Shown: positions 39,756-48,645, counted from the stretch's first letter. The stretch is 64,000 nt of DNA from Aliivibrio sp. S3MY1 (GCF_028765575.1 NZ_JARACO010000013.1:41075-105074), one strand, 5' to 3'. The notes: generated from the letters alone by a model not told the origin. Made by a program: numbers and translations.

Positions 39756-40637
39756 ATGTTCTCAGGTAGCATTGTCGCATTAGTTACACCACTCGATACC
39801 GATGGTGAAGTCGATTACACTAGTTTAAAAAATCTTGTTGATTACCACATTGATGCTGGTACAAATGGCATCGTTGCTGTTGGTACAACAGGTGAGTCAG
39901 CGACATTAAGTGTAGAAGAGCATGTCAAGCTTGTAATGAAGACTCTTGAGTTTGCTGATGGCCGTATTCCTGTAATTGCAGGAACTGGCGCAAATGCAAC
40001 ACATGAAGCGGTGACGTTTAGTAAGCTTTTTCATGACTCAGGCGTTGCTGGCTGTTTAAGTGTGACACCTTATTATAATAAGCCAACACAAGAAGGGTTA
40101 TTCCTGCATTATAAAGCGATCTCTGAAGCAACAGAAATCCCTCAAATTCTTTATAATGTTCCTGGTCGTACTGCGGTTGATTTATTACCAGAAACAGTGG
40201 CTCGTTTATCTGAATTTGACAATATTGTTGCATTAAAAGATGCGACAGCAGATCTAGAAAGAGTTGCAATTACTCGTGAACTTTGCGGTGACAATATTAT
40301 CCAACTGAGTGGTGATGATGCGACGGCGCTTGATTTTGTAAAATTAGGCGGCCACGGTGTTATTTCAGTTACTGCAAATATTGCTGCAAAAGAGATGGCA
40401 ACCATGTTCGCATTAGCGGCTCAAGGTAAGTTTGAAGAAGCAGAAATAATTAACCAGCGTTTAATGCCATTACACAAAGATTTATTCATTGAAGCGAATC
40501 CAATGCCTGTAAAATGGGCTGCGCATCGCTTAGGTATGATTACTCACCCAGATATTCGTTTACCACTTACGGAATTAAGCCTGTCAGCACAACCAATTGT
40601 TGAGCAAGCTTTGATCCGTTCAGGTGTGTTGAAGTAA
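39756..40637 (+). CDS. dapA: 4-hydroxy-tetrahydrodipicolinate synthase
   Basis: Condenses pyruvate with aspartate semialdehyde, the first committed step to lysine and meso-diaminopimelate for peptidoglycan. The 293-residue TIM barrel has [19 protein letters not shown] near residue 37. The catalytic Tyr is in [13 protein letters not shown], and the Schiff-base Lys in [15 protein letters not shown] near residue 161. Start ATG follows GGGAGAAGGAT. bamC follows closely, as in E. coli dapA-bamC. Confidence 0.97.
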   Translation: MFSGSIVALVTPLDTDGEVDYTSLKNLVDYHIDAGTNGIVAVGTTGESATLSVEEHVKLVMKTLEFADGRIPVIAGTGANATHEAVTFSKLFHDSGVAGCLSVTPYYNKPTQEGLFLHYKAISEATEIPQILYNVPGRTAVDLLPETVARLSEFDNIVALKDATADLERVAITRELCGDNIIQLSGDDATALDFVKLGGHGVISVTANIAAKEMATMFALAAQGKFEEAEIINQRLMPLHKDLFIEANPMPVKWAAHRLGMITHPDIRLPLTELSLSAQPIVEQALIRSGVLK

Positions 40638-40648
40638 TAGGATTGAAA

Positions 40649-41701
40649 ATGAAAGTGAACACTCGCTTTGTGGTTGGATCATTGATGATTGCGGTTTTAT
40701 CTGCATGCTCAAGCAGTCCAACAGAGCGTCGCCAAGCTAAACAAGATTTTAAGTACTTGGAAACACCACCTTTAAAAGAGTGGCAGCAACCAGCAGAAGC
40801 CAAACCTGAATTTTATCCTCAATATGATATCCCTAAAGGGGAATATGTTGGTGGTATTGGCAAGGATGTCGATATTCGACCGCCTCAACAAGTTCTTGAA
40901 TTGATCCCTGGCGCTCGTATTGAAGAGCTAAAGGGTGAGGTGACAGTATGGCTTGTAAAAAAAGAAGACGTCGATAAGCTTTGGCAAACCGTGTTAACTT
41001 TAATTGAGAAGCGTGATATTGGTTTAATTACACAAAATGACTCTGAATTAGAAACCAATTGGCTAAAATGGAATTCAGAAGATGAAGATCATGAATTTGG
41101 TGCGCGCTATAAAATTGTTAAGTTAAAGCAGAATAACAGTTTTGGTTTCCAAATTTCTCTGATTGATTGGCAAGTAGATGGCAAGACGATGGATGTTACT
41201 CAAGCTAATAAAGCTCGTTATAATATTCTAATGACCAATTTAGTGACATCAGCTTATGATGAGCAGTTACGAGAAGAAGCCCGTATTCGTGCGGAAGAGT
41301 TAGTGAAGCGAATTCCTATTTCTATGGGCCTTGATCGCAGTGGTTTACCAATCATTATTGCTCGTGCACCATATAATATCTTCTGGGAGCGCCTAGGTGA
41401 GCTATTGCCTATGATGGGATTAACCATTGAAGACAGAAACCGCTCTCAAGGTACGATTGAAGTTAAATATAAAGAGCCTGATGATGAGTTCTGGGAAGAA
41501 ATTGGTACAAAACCACTTTCTTTTGAAGGCCGTACTTATAATCTTTTATTAGGTGACTTAGGCAACCGTACTTCAATTAACGTAACAGATGCAGGAGGAA
41601 AACCTGTAGATGAAGCTACCCTTGATTCCGTGGTTCCTGTTCTAGCGGCTATGATTGAAAAATCAAATAAGATGCCGAAAGAAGAAAAGTCTGAAGAGTA
41701 A
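40649..41701 (+). CDS. bamC: Outer-membrane protein assembly lipoprotein BamC
   Basis: Accessory lipoprotein of the BAM complex. The 350-residue precursor has the lipobox AVLSACSSSPTERR, with the lipidated Cys near residue 19. An N-terminal unstructured part that binds BamD (PTERRQAKQDFKYLETPPLK) follows, then two helix-grip domains (about residues 95-210 and 225-335). ATG at 40649 is chosen: AGGA lies six bases before it, whereas the upstream TTG at 40643 overlaps that site. It is 11 bases after dapA. Confidence 0.93.
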   Translation: MKVNTRFVVGSLMIAVLSACSSSPTERRQAKQDFKYLETPPLKEWQQPAEAKPEFYPQYDIPKGEYVGGIGKDVDIRPPQQVLELIPGARIEELKGEVTVWLVKKEDVDKLWQTVLTLIEKRDIGLITQNDSELETNWLKWNSEDEDHEFGARYKIVKLKQNNSFGFQISLIDWQVDGKTMDVTQANKARYNILMTNLVTSAYDEQLREEARIRAEELVKRIPISMGLDRSGLPIIIARAPYNIFWERLGELLPMMGLTIEDRNRSQGTIEVKYKEPDDEFWEEIGTKPLSFEGRTYNLLLGDLGNRTSINVTDAGGKPVDEATLDSVVPVLAAMIEKSNKMPKEEKSEE

Positions 41702-41723
41702 ATTTACCCGTTAAGTTATCAGC

Positions 41724-41757
41724 AAAAGGCGCTCATTTTACTGGGCGTCTTTTTTTT
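41724..41757. terminator. Terminator after bamC
   Basis: AGGCGCTC and GGGCGTCT form an eight-pair stem with two G-T wobbles, followed by eight T. The T-run serves bamC, and the hairpin lies just at the end of the convergent DUF2897 gene. Confidence 0.65.
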
Positions 41758-41941
41758 CATCTTTTATCTTATGCTGAATGGTCGCTTCTTGCTCTGATTT
41801 CCCCTCTTTTTCTTGAGGAGTGGCTGTTTTTTTTGTGTGCTTAAATTTCATATTTGCCGTTGCTTTTAAAGCAGCAAGATTACCAATGACCACACTTAAA
41901 ACAATCACGATGATAACCCAAGGGTTCATTAACCATTCCAT
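41738..41941 (-). CDS. DUF2897-family small membrane protein
   Basis: A 67-residue protein with one N-terminal membrane helix (MEWLMNPWVIIVIVLSVVIG) and a charged Lys/Glu-rich cytoplasmic tail. This is the layout of the DUF2897 family in vibrios; the function is unknown. The ATG at 41941 lies five bases after AAGGAG. An in-frame GTG two codons earlier overlaps the SD and is less likely. Its start overlaps or abuts the end of the upstream M15 peptidase gene, which suggests co-translation. Confidence 0.75.
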   Translation of the reverse strand: MEWLMNPWVIIVIVLSVVIGNLAALKATANMKFKHTKKTATPQEKEGKSEQEATIQHKIKDEKKDAQ

Positions 41942-41943
41942 AT

Positions 41944-42612
41944 TCACTCCTTATTGATATTAGTAACGTAGCGTACAAATAGTGTATCAATATGTTTAAT
42001 GATAGTGTCTTTTCCTGCTAAGTCGACGTCTTTCCACGCTTGCAACAGAATATCGGGCGTTAACATTGCCATTAATTCTGTCCCTTTTTCTTTATGGCTA
42101 ATATGCCAAGGTTCGATAGCTACGCCTTTTCTATCTGCGTTATAAGGGAAAAAGAAGCCATATTGTGAGGCATTCTCTTGTAACCACTCACTAAATTGAG
42201 CTTGGTGACCGGTATTGTACTCCCAAGGTTCAAGTTGAAGATTTACGCCCTCTGGAAGCGTATTCTCAGCATAGATATCAAGATCGGTTCCCCAGTGGTG
42301 ACGGCTAGAGCCGGGAAGGGCAGACCAACGCATAATGGCGTGAATTTTCTCTATATCACTCATGCTGCTGGTATCTAGTGGTAGTCCATCATTGCCAGAA
42401 ATAGGGCGAATACCATTAAATTTATTATTCCAAATCATAAGTTGACGTTCAAAATCACGAAAGCTACTGGCAATAGTCAGAGAAAATCCTGCCTCCAGTG
42501 CTGCTTTTTCTAATGAATTAAATGAAGAAACACAATCATGATGAAGTTGACGGTGAGGGGTAATAAAAGAAAGGTGTTGGCTTGATAAGCCTGTCAGTTC
42601 TTGATAAGTCAT
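41944..42612 (-). CDS. M15-family D-alanyl-D-alanine carboxypeptidase-like peptidase
   Basis: A 222-residue protein of the VanY / M15B zinc peptidase type. The metal motif is seen as SSRHHWGTDLDIYAENTLPE near residue 103 (His and Asp ligands) and the later EPWHISHKEKG (His ligand). No clear signal peptide is visible (MTYQELTGLSSQHLSF), so it may act in the cytoplasm on peptidoglycan peptides, or the export signal is atypical. It lies upstream of the DUF2897 gene and downstream of dapE, with a strong hairpin in between. Confidence 0.8.
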   Translation of the reverse strand: MTYQELTGLSSQHLSFITPHRQLHHDCVSSFNSLEKAALEAGFSLTIASSFRDFERQLMIWNNKFNGIRPISGNDGLPLDTSSMSDIEKIHAIMRWSALPGSSRHHWGTDLDIYAENTLPEGVNLQLEPWEYNTGHQAQFSEWLQENASQYGFFFPYNADRKGVAIEPWHISHKEKGTELMAMLTPDILLQAWKDVDLAGKDTIIKHIDTLFVRYVTNINKE

Positions 42613-42623
42613 AAAGTACCAAT

Positions 42624-42656
42624 GCTATGATGAGAGGAGCGTCCTCCCATCATAGC
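42624..42656. repeat. Near-perfect 15-bp inverted repeat between dapE and the M15 peptidase
   Basis: GCTATGATGAGAGGA and TCCTCCCATCATAGC pair at 14 of 15 positions around a GCG loop. There is no T-run on the minus strand, where both flanking genes are read. It is therefore more like an mRNA stability or processing hairpin, or a recognition site, than a terminator. Confidence 0.7.
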
Positions 42657-42668
42657 GCTAATCGATGA

Positions 42669-43802
42669 TTACGCGAGTAGATTATTTAAGACTTCTTGAT
42701 ACATATCAGTCAGTTTTTCTAAATCATCAACTTTTACGCACTCATTTACCTTATGGATAGTGGCATTAACCGGACCAAGTTCAATAACCTGAGCTCCCAT
42801 TTGTGCAATGAAACGACCATCAGATGTGCCACCGGTGGTTAATAGTTGAGGTTTTTGCTGATTAACCGTATCAACAGCATCGACAACGGCAGTGAGTAGA
42901 TCGCCAGTATCGGTTAAGAATGGCAGGCCATTGATGATCCAATTTAAGTCATACTCTACATCGTGTTTATTTAATGTATCAATAACACGTTGCTGTAAGC
43001 TTTCAACGGTGGATTCTGTGCTGAATCGAAAGTTAAACATGACTTCAAGATCCCCTGGTATAACATTAGATGCTCCTGTACCGCCATTCATATTTGGAAT
43101 TTGAAAACTGGTTGGGGGAAAGTAATCATTACCTTTATCCCACTCAGTCATGACTAATTCAGTTAATGCAGGCATTGCTTGATGAATCGGGTTTCGAGCG
43201 ATGTGAGGGTAAGCAACGTGTCCCTGAATACCTTTAACGGTTAAGTTGCCAGTAAGAGAGCCACGACGGCCATTTTTAACCACATCACCCACATGATCAG
43301 TACTGGAAGGCTCACCCACAATACACATATCAATAATTTCATTACGCTCTTGTAGTGTATCTACTACACGAGTGGTTCCATTAATGAATGGGCCTTCTTC
43401 ATCGGATGTGATTAAAAAAGAAATTGACCCTTTATGATCAGGATGTTCAGCAACAAAACGCTCAACGGCAACAACCATACAAGCCAGCGAGCCCTTCATG
43501 TCAGCGGCTCCGCGTGCGTACAACATACCATCAATAACGGTTGGCTCAAATGGCTTGGTATTCCAATGATCTAGTGATCCGGTTGGTACTACATCGGTAT
43601 GGCCTGCAAAAGTAAATAGCGGCGCTTCTGTGCCACGACGAGCCCAAAAATTGGTCGTGTCTTCAAAAACCATGATTTCAATGCTAAAACCAAGTGCTTC
43701 TAAGCGTTTAATCATTAATTCTTGGCAGCCGGCATCTTCAGGGGTGACGGATTGGCGACTCAATAGATCTTTAGCAAGCGCTAATGTTGGGGTATCTGAC
43801 AT
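42669..43802 (-). CDS. dapE: Succinyl-diaminopimelate desuccinylase
   Basis: Zinc hydrolase giving LL-diaminopimelate in the lysine and peptidoglycan pathway. The 377-residue M20-family protein has [18 protein letters not shown] (zinc His, catalytic Asp) near residue 63, [15 protein letters not shown], and [14 protein letters not shown] with the catalytic Glu. The C-terminal GTSDGRFIA is the final active-site block. ATG at 43802 is selected by AAGGAATACATA before it; an upstream in-frame start would add 16 residues. yffB lies upstream, as in E. coli. Confidence 0.96.
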   Translation of the reverse strand: MSDTPTLALAKDLLSRQSVTPEDAGCQELMIKRLEALGFSIEIMVFEDTTNFWARRGTEAPLFTFAGHTDVVPTGSLDHWNTKPFEPTVIDGMLYARGAADMKGSLACMVVAVERFVAEHPDHKGSISFLITSDEEGPFINGTTRVVDTLQERNEIIDMCIVGEPSSTDHVGDVVKNGRRGSLTGNLTVKGIQGHVAYPHIARNPIHQAMPALTELVMTEWDKGNDYFPPTSFQIPNMNGGTGASNVIPGDLEVMFNFRFSTESTVESLQQRVIDTLNKHDVEYDLNWIINGLPFLTDTGDLLTAVVDAVDTVNQQKPQLLTTGGTSDGRFIAQMGAQVIELGPVNATIHKVNECVKVDDLEKLTDMYQEVLNNLLA

Positions 43803-43856
43803 TATGTATTCCTTTACTTCTTTTAAATTGGCCATAGAGTTAAATGGCACAGTAAA

Positions 43857-44216
43857 CTAAATGGTAAATAGCGCTTCGTATTGCGCAGGCTTAAAGCCTA
43901 AATGGTACGTATCATTATGAATAAGAACAGGGCGTTTGATCATAGCTGGCATTTCTAATAATAGTTCAATCGCATTCTCTTCATTTAACGTGTTTTTTTG
44001 TTCGTCACTCAGTTGACGATAAGTGGTGCCACGCTTATTTACTACGTTTTCCCACCCTAATTGTTGAACAAAAGTGGTAACCATTTCTTTATCAATACCG
44101 TCAGTGCGGTAATCATGATAGGTAAAATCGATGTCGTTTGCTTCTAACCATTTTTTGCATTTTTTAATGGTATCGCAGTTTTTAATTCCGTAAATTGCAG
44201 TCATGACTTTCTTCAT
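43857..44216 (-). CDS. yffB: ArsC-family protein YffB
   Basis: A 119-residue thioredoxin-fold protein of the ArsC/Spx family, function unknown. The pattern AIYGIKNCDTIKKCKKWLE has one active-site Cys near residue 13 and a second at 18. The later VNKRGTTYRQLSD and MIKRPVLIHND blocks are typical of YffB. It differs from the other ArsC-like protein in the window, which has NPRCSKSR. A second ATG four codons later (MTAIYGI) is an equally good start. It is next to dapE, as in E. coli. Confidence 0.85.
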   Translation of the reverse strand: MKKVMTAIYGIKNCDTIKKCKKWLEANDIDFTYHDYRTDGIDKEMVTTFVQQLGWENVVNKRGTTYRQLSDEQKNTLNEENAIELLLEMPAMIKRPVLIHNDTYHLGFKPAQYEALFTI

Positions 44217-44640
44217 TATCTTATTAATTATGGTCTATTTATAACGAGATTTGAGCAAATACGCCAGAGCTGTGCGTTATTTAGTATTCTATTGGTTATA
44301 ATTTTAAGTGACTCGTCTTTTTCTTTGCCATAATTTCTATTTTTGTAGAGAAAATCTACAACTTTATTAGATGAATTGAAACGGAATATGACGATGGGAT
44401 CCTACAGTAAAAAGTGGGGATGCTATTGATTATGGAGGCACAGTTGAAGAAGGAGATAAAGTTAATATTGGTTAATTATAGGGTGATAGTTAATGATGTT
44501 TATGAAAATTAATTACAATAAATGCGGGATTATGTATTTATTGGTAGATTTGTAAGTATATTTTCGTAATTAATTGATCAATCTCAACATCATTAATACT
44601 GAATGATTAATAATTACTCTTATTAAATCAGGAGGTATCA
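44217..44640. other. Long intergenic region with a possible gene remnant
   Basis: About 420 AT-rich bases between divergent yffB and the winged-helix gene. No ORF has a credible start. One 27-codon stretch (44392-44475) reads like a protein C-terminus without a start and is listed separately. The last 70 bases lead into a strong SD (AGGAGGT). Confidence 0.5.
44392..44475 (+). pseudogene. Possible remnant of a PAAR-like protein
   Basis: An open stretch between two stops reads RWDPTVKSGDAIDYGGTVEE, then GDKVNIG before TAA. It has no start codon and is protein-like in composition. The DPT...GG-V spacing weakly recalls PAAR-motif repeats (GDPT-x-x-GG-x-V). In the next frame ATG-ACG-ATG at 44388 could mark a former start with a frameshift. 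It may also be chance. Confidence 0.2.
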
Positions 44641-44922
44641 ATGGAGTTGAATCCAGTATTTGCCAGACGCTTATATTTAGCGTTGTTGGTACATAATTTA
44701 GAAAGACCAAATGTGCCTAAGCTTGTTGAGTTAACAGGTTGGCCTCGTCGTACAATTCAAGATGTATTGAAAGCTTTGCCTGGGATTGGTATCGAGTTAA
44801 TGTTTGTGCAAGATGGTCGTCGTCATAATGATGGTTATTATCGTCTTTCAGATTGGGGGCCGTATGATCCAGATTGGGTATGCTCACGAGAAGATGAGAT
44901 CGCATCAACATTATATCATTAG
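44641..44922 (+). CDS. Winged helix-turn-helix protein (HTH_43-like)
   Basis: A 93-residue protein that is essentially one winged helix-turn-helix. Helices cover FARRLYLALLVHNLERPN and VPKLVELTGWPRRTIQDVLKAL (recognition helix around residues 30-45). A beta wing follows (ELMFVQDGRRHNDGYYRL) and then an acidic tail. I believe it matches the PF09904 (HTH_43) family common in vibrios. It is presumably a DNA-binding regulator; the targets are unknown. A very strong SD (AGGAGGTATCA) precedes ATG. It converges on the DUF4156 gene. Confidence 0.75.
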   Translation: MELNPVFARRLYLALLVHNLERPNVPKLVELTGWPRRTIQDVLKALPGIGIELMFVQDGRRHNDGYYRLSDWGPYDPDWVCSREDEIASTLYH

Positions 44923-44942
44923 CTCTGTGCTGAGGATTGAAT

Positions 44943-44972
44943 AAAAACGCCAACATAATTGTTGGCGTTTTT
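44943..44972. terminator. Bidirectional terminator after the winged-helix gene
   Basis: AAAAACGCCAAC and GTTGGCGTTTTT pair over 12 bases around ATAATT. It is shared with the convergent lipoprotein gene. Confidence 0.85.
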
Positions 44973-44996
44973 GCTTTCTATGAATGAGATTTAGTT

Positions 44997-45326
44997 CTAT
45001 GGGCAAGTATAAGCAGAGCCTAGTAAGGTGACTGATGTATTAAATGCCATTGGGTCTTGAAGCACTACGGTGTTGGCTCCTAACGTCTGAGCTTCGTTTT
45101 TCATGTCATTGACAGCGGCGATCATTAAGTCTTTATTTGATATAAAGAAGAAGGTATACCAATGACCTTCACTTCCTGTCACTGTACCTACTTCCGTGCA
45201 ACCTTGAGCGACACTATCATGGTAATGAAGTGCAATGGTTTCGGATTTATCGTTCATTGGTTGAGTTGTAAGCTGGCAACCACTCAATAAGAAGAGACTT
45301 AACAGTCCTGCCATCAGTAATTTCAT
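44997..45326 (-). CDS. DUF4156-family lipoprotein
   Basis: A 109-residue lipoprotein with the lipobox LFLLSGCQLTTQ, lipidated Cys near residue 17. The mature part has CTEVGTVTGSEGHWYTFFF and a middle helix AAVNDMKNEAQTLGANTVVLQ, which is the DUF4156 pattern. The function is unknown. It starts directly after narP, with one base between the genes on the same strand, so it is the last gene of a narQ-narP-lipoprotein unit. Two further cysteines (in GCTEV and YTCP) could form a disulfide. Confidence 0.75.
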   Translation of the reverse strand: MKLLMAGLLSLFLLSGCQLTTQPMNDKSETIALHYHDSVAQGCTEVGTVTGSEGHWYTFFFISNKDLMIAAVNDMKNEAQTLGANTVVLQDPMAFNTSVTLLGSAYTCP

Positions 45327-45327
45327 A

Positions 45328-45939
45328 TTATGAGTCTAAGTAAATTAATGTCGCGGCAACTCGTGACTTTACATTCAGTTTTTTCAATAAACTTTTCATG
45401 TGAACTTTAACGGTAGCTTCAGAGATAAAGAGTTTGTCTGCAACTTGTTTGTTACGCATTCCTTTCGCTACATTTTGTAAGATCTCTAATTCACGAGCGG
45501 TTAGATTCGCTAATTTATCATCGCCGTTATTTTCTTGTTCCAAACATGCTTTTACTTGTTCAGAGTAAGCTTTTCCGCCTTTCATCGCATCTTTTAATAA
45601 TGAAATTAGCTCATCGGGCTCACTGTCTTTCAATAGGTAGCCATCAGCACCTGCTTTAACTAGGGTTTTGATGTCTTGTTTATTGTCTGAAACCGTTAAG
45701 ATAACGATTGGACAAGTAACGCCTTCATTTCTTAATGCATGAAGGGTATCTAAACCTGACATTCCTTTCATGTTTAAATCAAGTAAAACTAAGTCAGGTT
45801 CATCTTGAGAGATTAGTGCAACAGCATCGGTACCATTACTTGCTTCACCTGTTAAAGTAAACTCTTCTTCAAAAGAGAGTAGTTGGCCAATACCACGACG
45901 CATTAACGGGTGATCATCAACGATTACAACATTCCACAT
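45328..45939 (-). CDS. narP: Nitrate/nitrite response regulator NarP (NarL family)
   Basis: DNA-binding response regulator activated by NarQ in response to nitrate or nitrite. The 203-residue protein has a receiver domain with the acidic pair in IVDDHPLMRRG, the phosphoacceptor Asp in LVLLDLNMKGMSG near residue 57, and Lys in LLKDSEPDEL. The LuxR-type HTH is LTARELEILQNVAKGMRNKQ onward. Its position beside narQ and opposite nap favours NarP over NarL. Nap induction is its expected role here. Confidence 0.9.
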   Translation of the reverse strand: MWNVVIVDDHPLMRRGIGQLLSFEEEFTLTGEASNGTDAVALISQDEPDLVLLDLNMKGMSGLDTLHALRNEGVTCPIVILTVSDNKQDIKTLVKAGADGYLLKDSEPDELISLLKDAMKGGKAYSEQVKACLEQENNGDDKLANLTARELEILQNVAKGMRNKQVADKLFISEATVKVHMKSLLKKLNVKSRVAATLIYLDS

Positions 45940-45957
45940 AATTTATACCTTCTATTT

Positions 45958-47649
45958 TTATTGGTTAAGTGGAAACGTAACGTTCACTGTACAACCGTGT
46001 TCTAATTCAGAGGATATGGACAAAGTACCACGAACACAGGTAGCGCGTTCTTGCATTATTCTTAATCCATAATGATTTATTTTTTCTTTACTAGGGTCAA
46101 ATCCTACCCCATCGTCTTCAATGTTAATGTAGCCTTGCTCACCTTCTTGAAAACACGTAATGATAATATTATCAGCTTTTGAGTGTTTGATGGCATTTAA
46201 TGTCGCTTCACGAATTAATTGTAATAAATGAACATGTTGTTGAGCATTTATTGGCAATGATGGAAGCTCATTATTTATTCTAATATTGATATCGGTTTGA
46301 GCAGATAATGTGGTGGTTATTTCTTGTAATGCCTCACCAAAGTGGGCTTTATTAATCGTTAGCCTAAAGGTATTAAGCAACTCTCTTAATTGAGTATAGG
46401 CACTTTTAAGTCCCTCATCTAATTCTATTAATGTATTGCCTGTATTTTTGCAATCGCATGCTGATAATTGTCGTTTCAATAAGGTGGTTTGAATCTTTAA
46501 ATAAGATAAAGATTGCGCTAATGAGTCATGAAGTTCACGAGCAATGGCTGATCGCTCTTCTAAAAGAATTAATTGGTGGGTTTGTTTTTGTACTTGATTA
46601 TAAAAAACGCCACGAGCAAGAATATTCGCGATATTAATGATCAGTTTTTGATCTGGGCAAGGAAGAGAAAATTGCCACAGTAAATAACCAAGTTGTTCTC
46701 CATCAATCGAAAGCTCTTGCAAGCTCCAGGGGGAGGTGTTTGATTTACCGCTGGTAATTTCCCAGTCCCCACCAGATTCTTCTTCAACAATTAATCGAGC
46801 ACTGGTAATCCCTTCGATATTTACAAAGGTATCTAAAATATTTTTAAATACTTGTTCGTCAAGTTGAGACGCTGATAGTTGTTGAGAGCATTGATAGAGC
46901 GTGGTTAATGAACGGTTGGCTTGGCTCAGTTTCTTGGTTTTATCTTCAACTCTGCTTTCTAGCTCTCTATAGCTAAGATCAATTTGCTTTGCCATGTGGT
47001 TGAATGAATCACTTAATTGGCCTAATTCATTGTCACTTTTTAAATTGACTTGAACGGAGTAGTTGCCGTTGGTCATTGCTTTACTGGCAGCAACTAAATG
47101 ATGAAGTGGACTCACGATTTTTCGTTGCGTAAAAAAGATAATAAAAACACTTAAACAGACGATTAACGATAAACCGAGTGCACCGATGAATGATAAAAGC
47201 TGCAATTTTCGTTCTGAGAATTCTTGTAGACGAAATACAAATCGGTCTATTTCATCAACAAAGTTAGAGACTTTATTAAGGTATATCTGTTTATTATCAC
47301 TAAGTAGCGAGGGATGTAACGAATGCCACTGTAATCGAATATCTTCGTAATAACCTTTAATATCATCAGGAACAAACCATTGATCTAGTGTTTTAAAAGA
47401 TGGTGATTCTATCGATTCAGAAAATTTCTCTAAATGATCTATAAGTTCTGGTGAGTTGGTTTCAATATCAAAAGCTAATCGGTAGCTTTGCATACGTAAA
47501 GACCCCGCAATATTAACGGCCTCAGCATCTTTTATACTGGAGGATAATGTCATCAAAGCTAGGCTAGTTGTCACAATTGATATTATTACAATCCATAACA
47601 TCACTTGAGCAATGGTTTTTGTTAGAATTGAGGTCTTCTTATGTTTCAT
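45958..47649 (-). CDS. narQ: Nitrate/nitrite sensor histidine kinase NarQ
   Basis: Membrane sensor of nitrate and nitrite that phosphorylates NarP. The 563-residue protein has a first membrane helix near residues 14-36. The periplasmic sensor contains the ligand-binding P-box DAEAVNIAGSLRMQSYRLAF. A second membrane helix, a HAMP domain and a central cysteine-containing module follow. The HisKA_3 box is SAIARELHDSLAQSLSYLKI and the HATPase has EDDGVGFDPSKEK. ATG at 47649 is chosen; an upstream in-frame TTG would add 12 residues. It is divergent from napF. Confidence 0.93.
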   Translation of the reverse strand: MKHKKTSILTKTIAQVMLWIVIISIVTTSLALMTLSSSIKDAEAVNIAGSLRMQSYRLAFDIETNSPELIDHLEKFSESIESPSFKTLDQWFVPDDIKGYYEDIRLQWHSLHPSLLSDNKQIYLNKVSNFVDEIDRFVFRLQEFSERKLQLLSFIGALGLSLIVCLSVFIIFFTQRKIVSPLHHLVAASKAMTNGNYSVQVNLKSDNELGQLSDSFNHMAKQIDLSYRELESRVEDKTKKLSQANRSLTTLYQCSQQLSASQLDEQVFKNILDTFVNIEGITSARLIVEEESGGDWEITSGKSNTSPWSLQELSIDGEQLGYLLWQFSLPCPDQKLIINIANILARGVFYNQVQKQTHQLILLEERSAIARELHDSLAQSLSYLKIQTTLLKRQLSACDCKNTGNTLIELDEGLKSAYTQLRELLNTFRLTINKAHFGEALQEITTTLSAQTDINIRINNELPSLPINAQQHVHLLQLIREATLNAIKHSKADNIIITCFQEGEQGYINIEDDGVGFDPSKEKINHYGLRIMQERATCVRGTLSISSELEHGCTVNVTFPLNQ

Positions 47650-47722
47650 ATTTGTTGTAGGTGGCCTATGGTTAATAAAAGGCAAGTTAGGCCTATTCTG
47701 TTGTTTTTAATTGTTTTAAAAA

Positions 47723-47736
47723 TTGATCCAGAACAA
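47723..47736. promoter_or_regulatory. FNR-like site in the narQ-napF intergenic region
   Basis: TTGATCCAGAACAA matches the FNR consensus TTGAT-N4-ATCAA at nine of ten positions. It lies about 107 bases upstream of napF and fits anaerobic activation. Binding is inferred. Confidence 0.55.
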
Positions 47737-47750
47737 GTATACCTATTGTT

Positions 47751-47766
47751 TAACCATTATGAGGTA
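47751..47766. promoter_or_regulatory. NarP-like 7-2-7 heptamer pair upstream of napF
   Basis: TAACCAT-TA-TGAGGTA is an inverted heptamer pair in the 7-2-7 spacing that NarP prefers. Each arm matches the consensus (TACYYMT / AKRRGTA) at six of seven positions. A full-match heptamer TACCTAT lies just before it at 47740. It is about 80-90 bases upstream of napF. Confidence 0.5.
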
Positions 47767-47842
47767 TATCAATAAATATGACAAAACTTAATATGCTAAA
47801 TATAAATATAAAAATATGAATAGATAGGGGGGATGTGAATAG

Positions 47843-48361
47843 ATGAGTCAAGAAAATGCAATTGACCATTCTAAACGTAGTCTTTTTAGTCGTTTCTCTA
47901 ATAAGAAAAAGATACATCCTTTAATACAGCAGCGACTCCCTTGGGTGGGTAATGAAACAAGCTTTGTTTCTCAATGTACTCAATGTGAAAAATGTATTGC
48001 TGCTTGTGAAGAGAGCATAATTGTTAAAGGTGATGGTGGTTTTCCCATTGTCGACTTTACAAAGGGGGAGTGTACTTTCTGTGAAGGATGTGCTCAAAGT
48101 TGCCCTGAAAACTTATTTGATTTAACTGTTGCCCCAGCTTTCTCTCATCAAATATCAATAAATGAAAGCTGTTTAGCAAAGCAATCTGTTGAATGTCGTA
48201 GTTGTAGCGATATGTGTGAAACACAAGCCATTCGCTTTCAATTAACGTTGGGCAGTGTTGCTCAACCTAAAATTAATTTTGATGCTTGTAATGGATGTGG
48301 TGGCTGTGTAGCAGCTTGTCCAACATCGGCTATTAGCATGATCCTGGAAGACGCAAAATAA
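47843..48361 (+). CDS. napF: Ferredoxin-type protein NapF
   Basis: Cytoplasmic iron-sulfur protein that helps mature NapA before Tat export. The 172-residue protein has four cysteine groups of the ferredoxin kind: CTQCEKCIAACEES near residue 46, CTFCEGCAQSCPEN, CRSCSDMCETQA and CNGCGGCVAACPTS near the C-terminus. The start lies after a poly-G rich SD (AGGGGGGATG region); the ATG at 47843 gives the family N-terminus MSQENAIDHSKRSLFSRF. Its stop overlaps the napD start (TAATG). Confidence 0.94.
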   Translation: MSQENAIDHSKRSLFSRFSNKKKIHPLIQQRLPWVGNETSFVSQCTQCEKCIAACEESIIVKGDGGFPIVDFTKGECTFCEGCAQSCPENLFDLTVAPAFSHQISINESCLAKQSVECRSCSDMCETQAIRFQLTLGSVAQPKINFDACNGCGGCVAACPTSAISMILEDAK

Positions 48362-48645
48362 TGTTAGAAAATTTGCCTGAAAATGAAGTTCATATTTCAA
48401 GTTTAGTGGTTCATGTTAAACCTGAATTTTTAGAACAAACAAAAGAAAAAATACTGGCGCTACCGAATACAGAGATCCATGGAGAAAGTGAAGAGGGCAA
48501 ATTGATTGTTGTTCTTGAAACAGAAAACCAAGGGTACATCACCGATTCAATAGATAAAATAAATGACTTCGAAGGAATTCTAAATGTCGCTTTAGTTTTC
48601 CACCAAATCGAGCACTTTGATCCGCAATGTGAGGATGAATCATGA
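48361..48645 (+). CDS. napD: NapA maturation chaperone NapD
   Basis: Cytoplasmic chaperone that binds the Tat signal peptide of NapA and delays export until the cofactor is loaded. The 94-residue protein has the NapD start [20 protein letters not shown] and the [20 protein letters not shown] block. It overlaps napF upstream by one base and napA downstream by four (ATGA), so the three genes are translationally linked. The acidic tail [10 protein letters not shown] is not a known motif. Confidence 0.93.
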   Translation: MLENLPENEVHISSLVVHVKPEFLEQTKEKILALPNTEIHGESEEGKLIVVLETENQGYITDSIDKINDFEGILNVALVFHQIEHFDPQCEDES

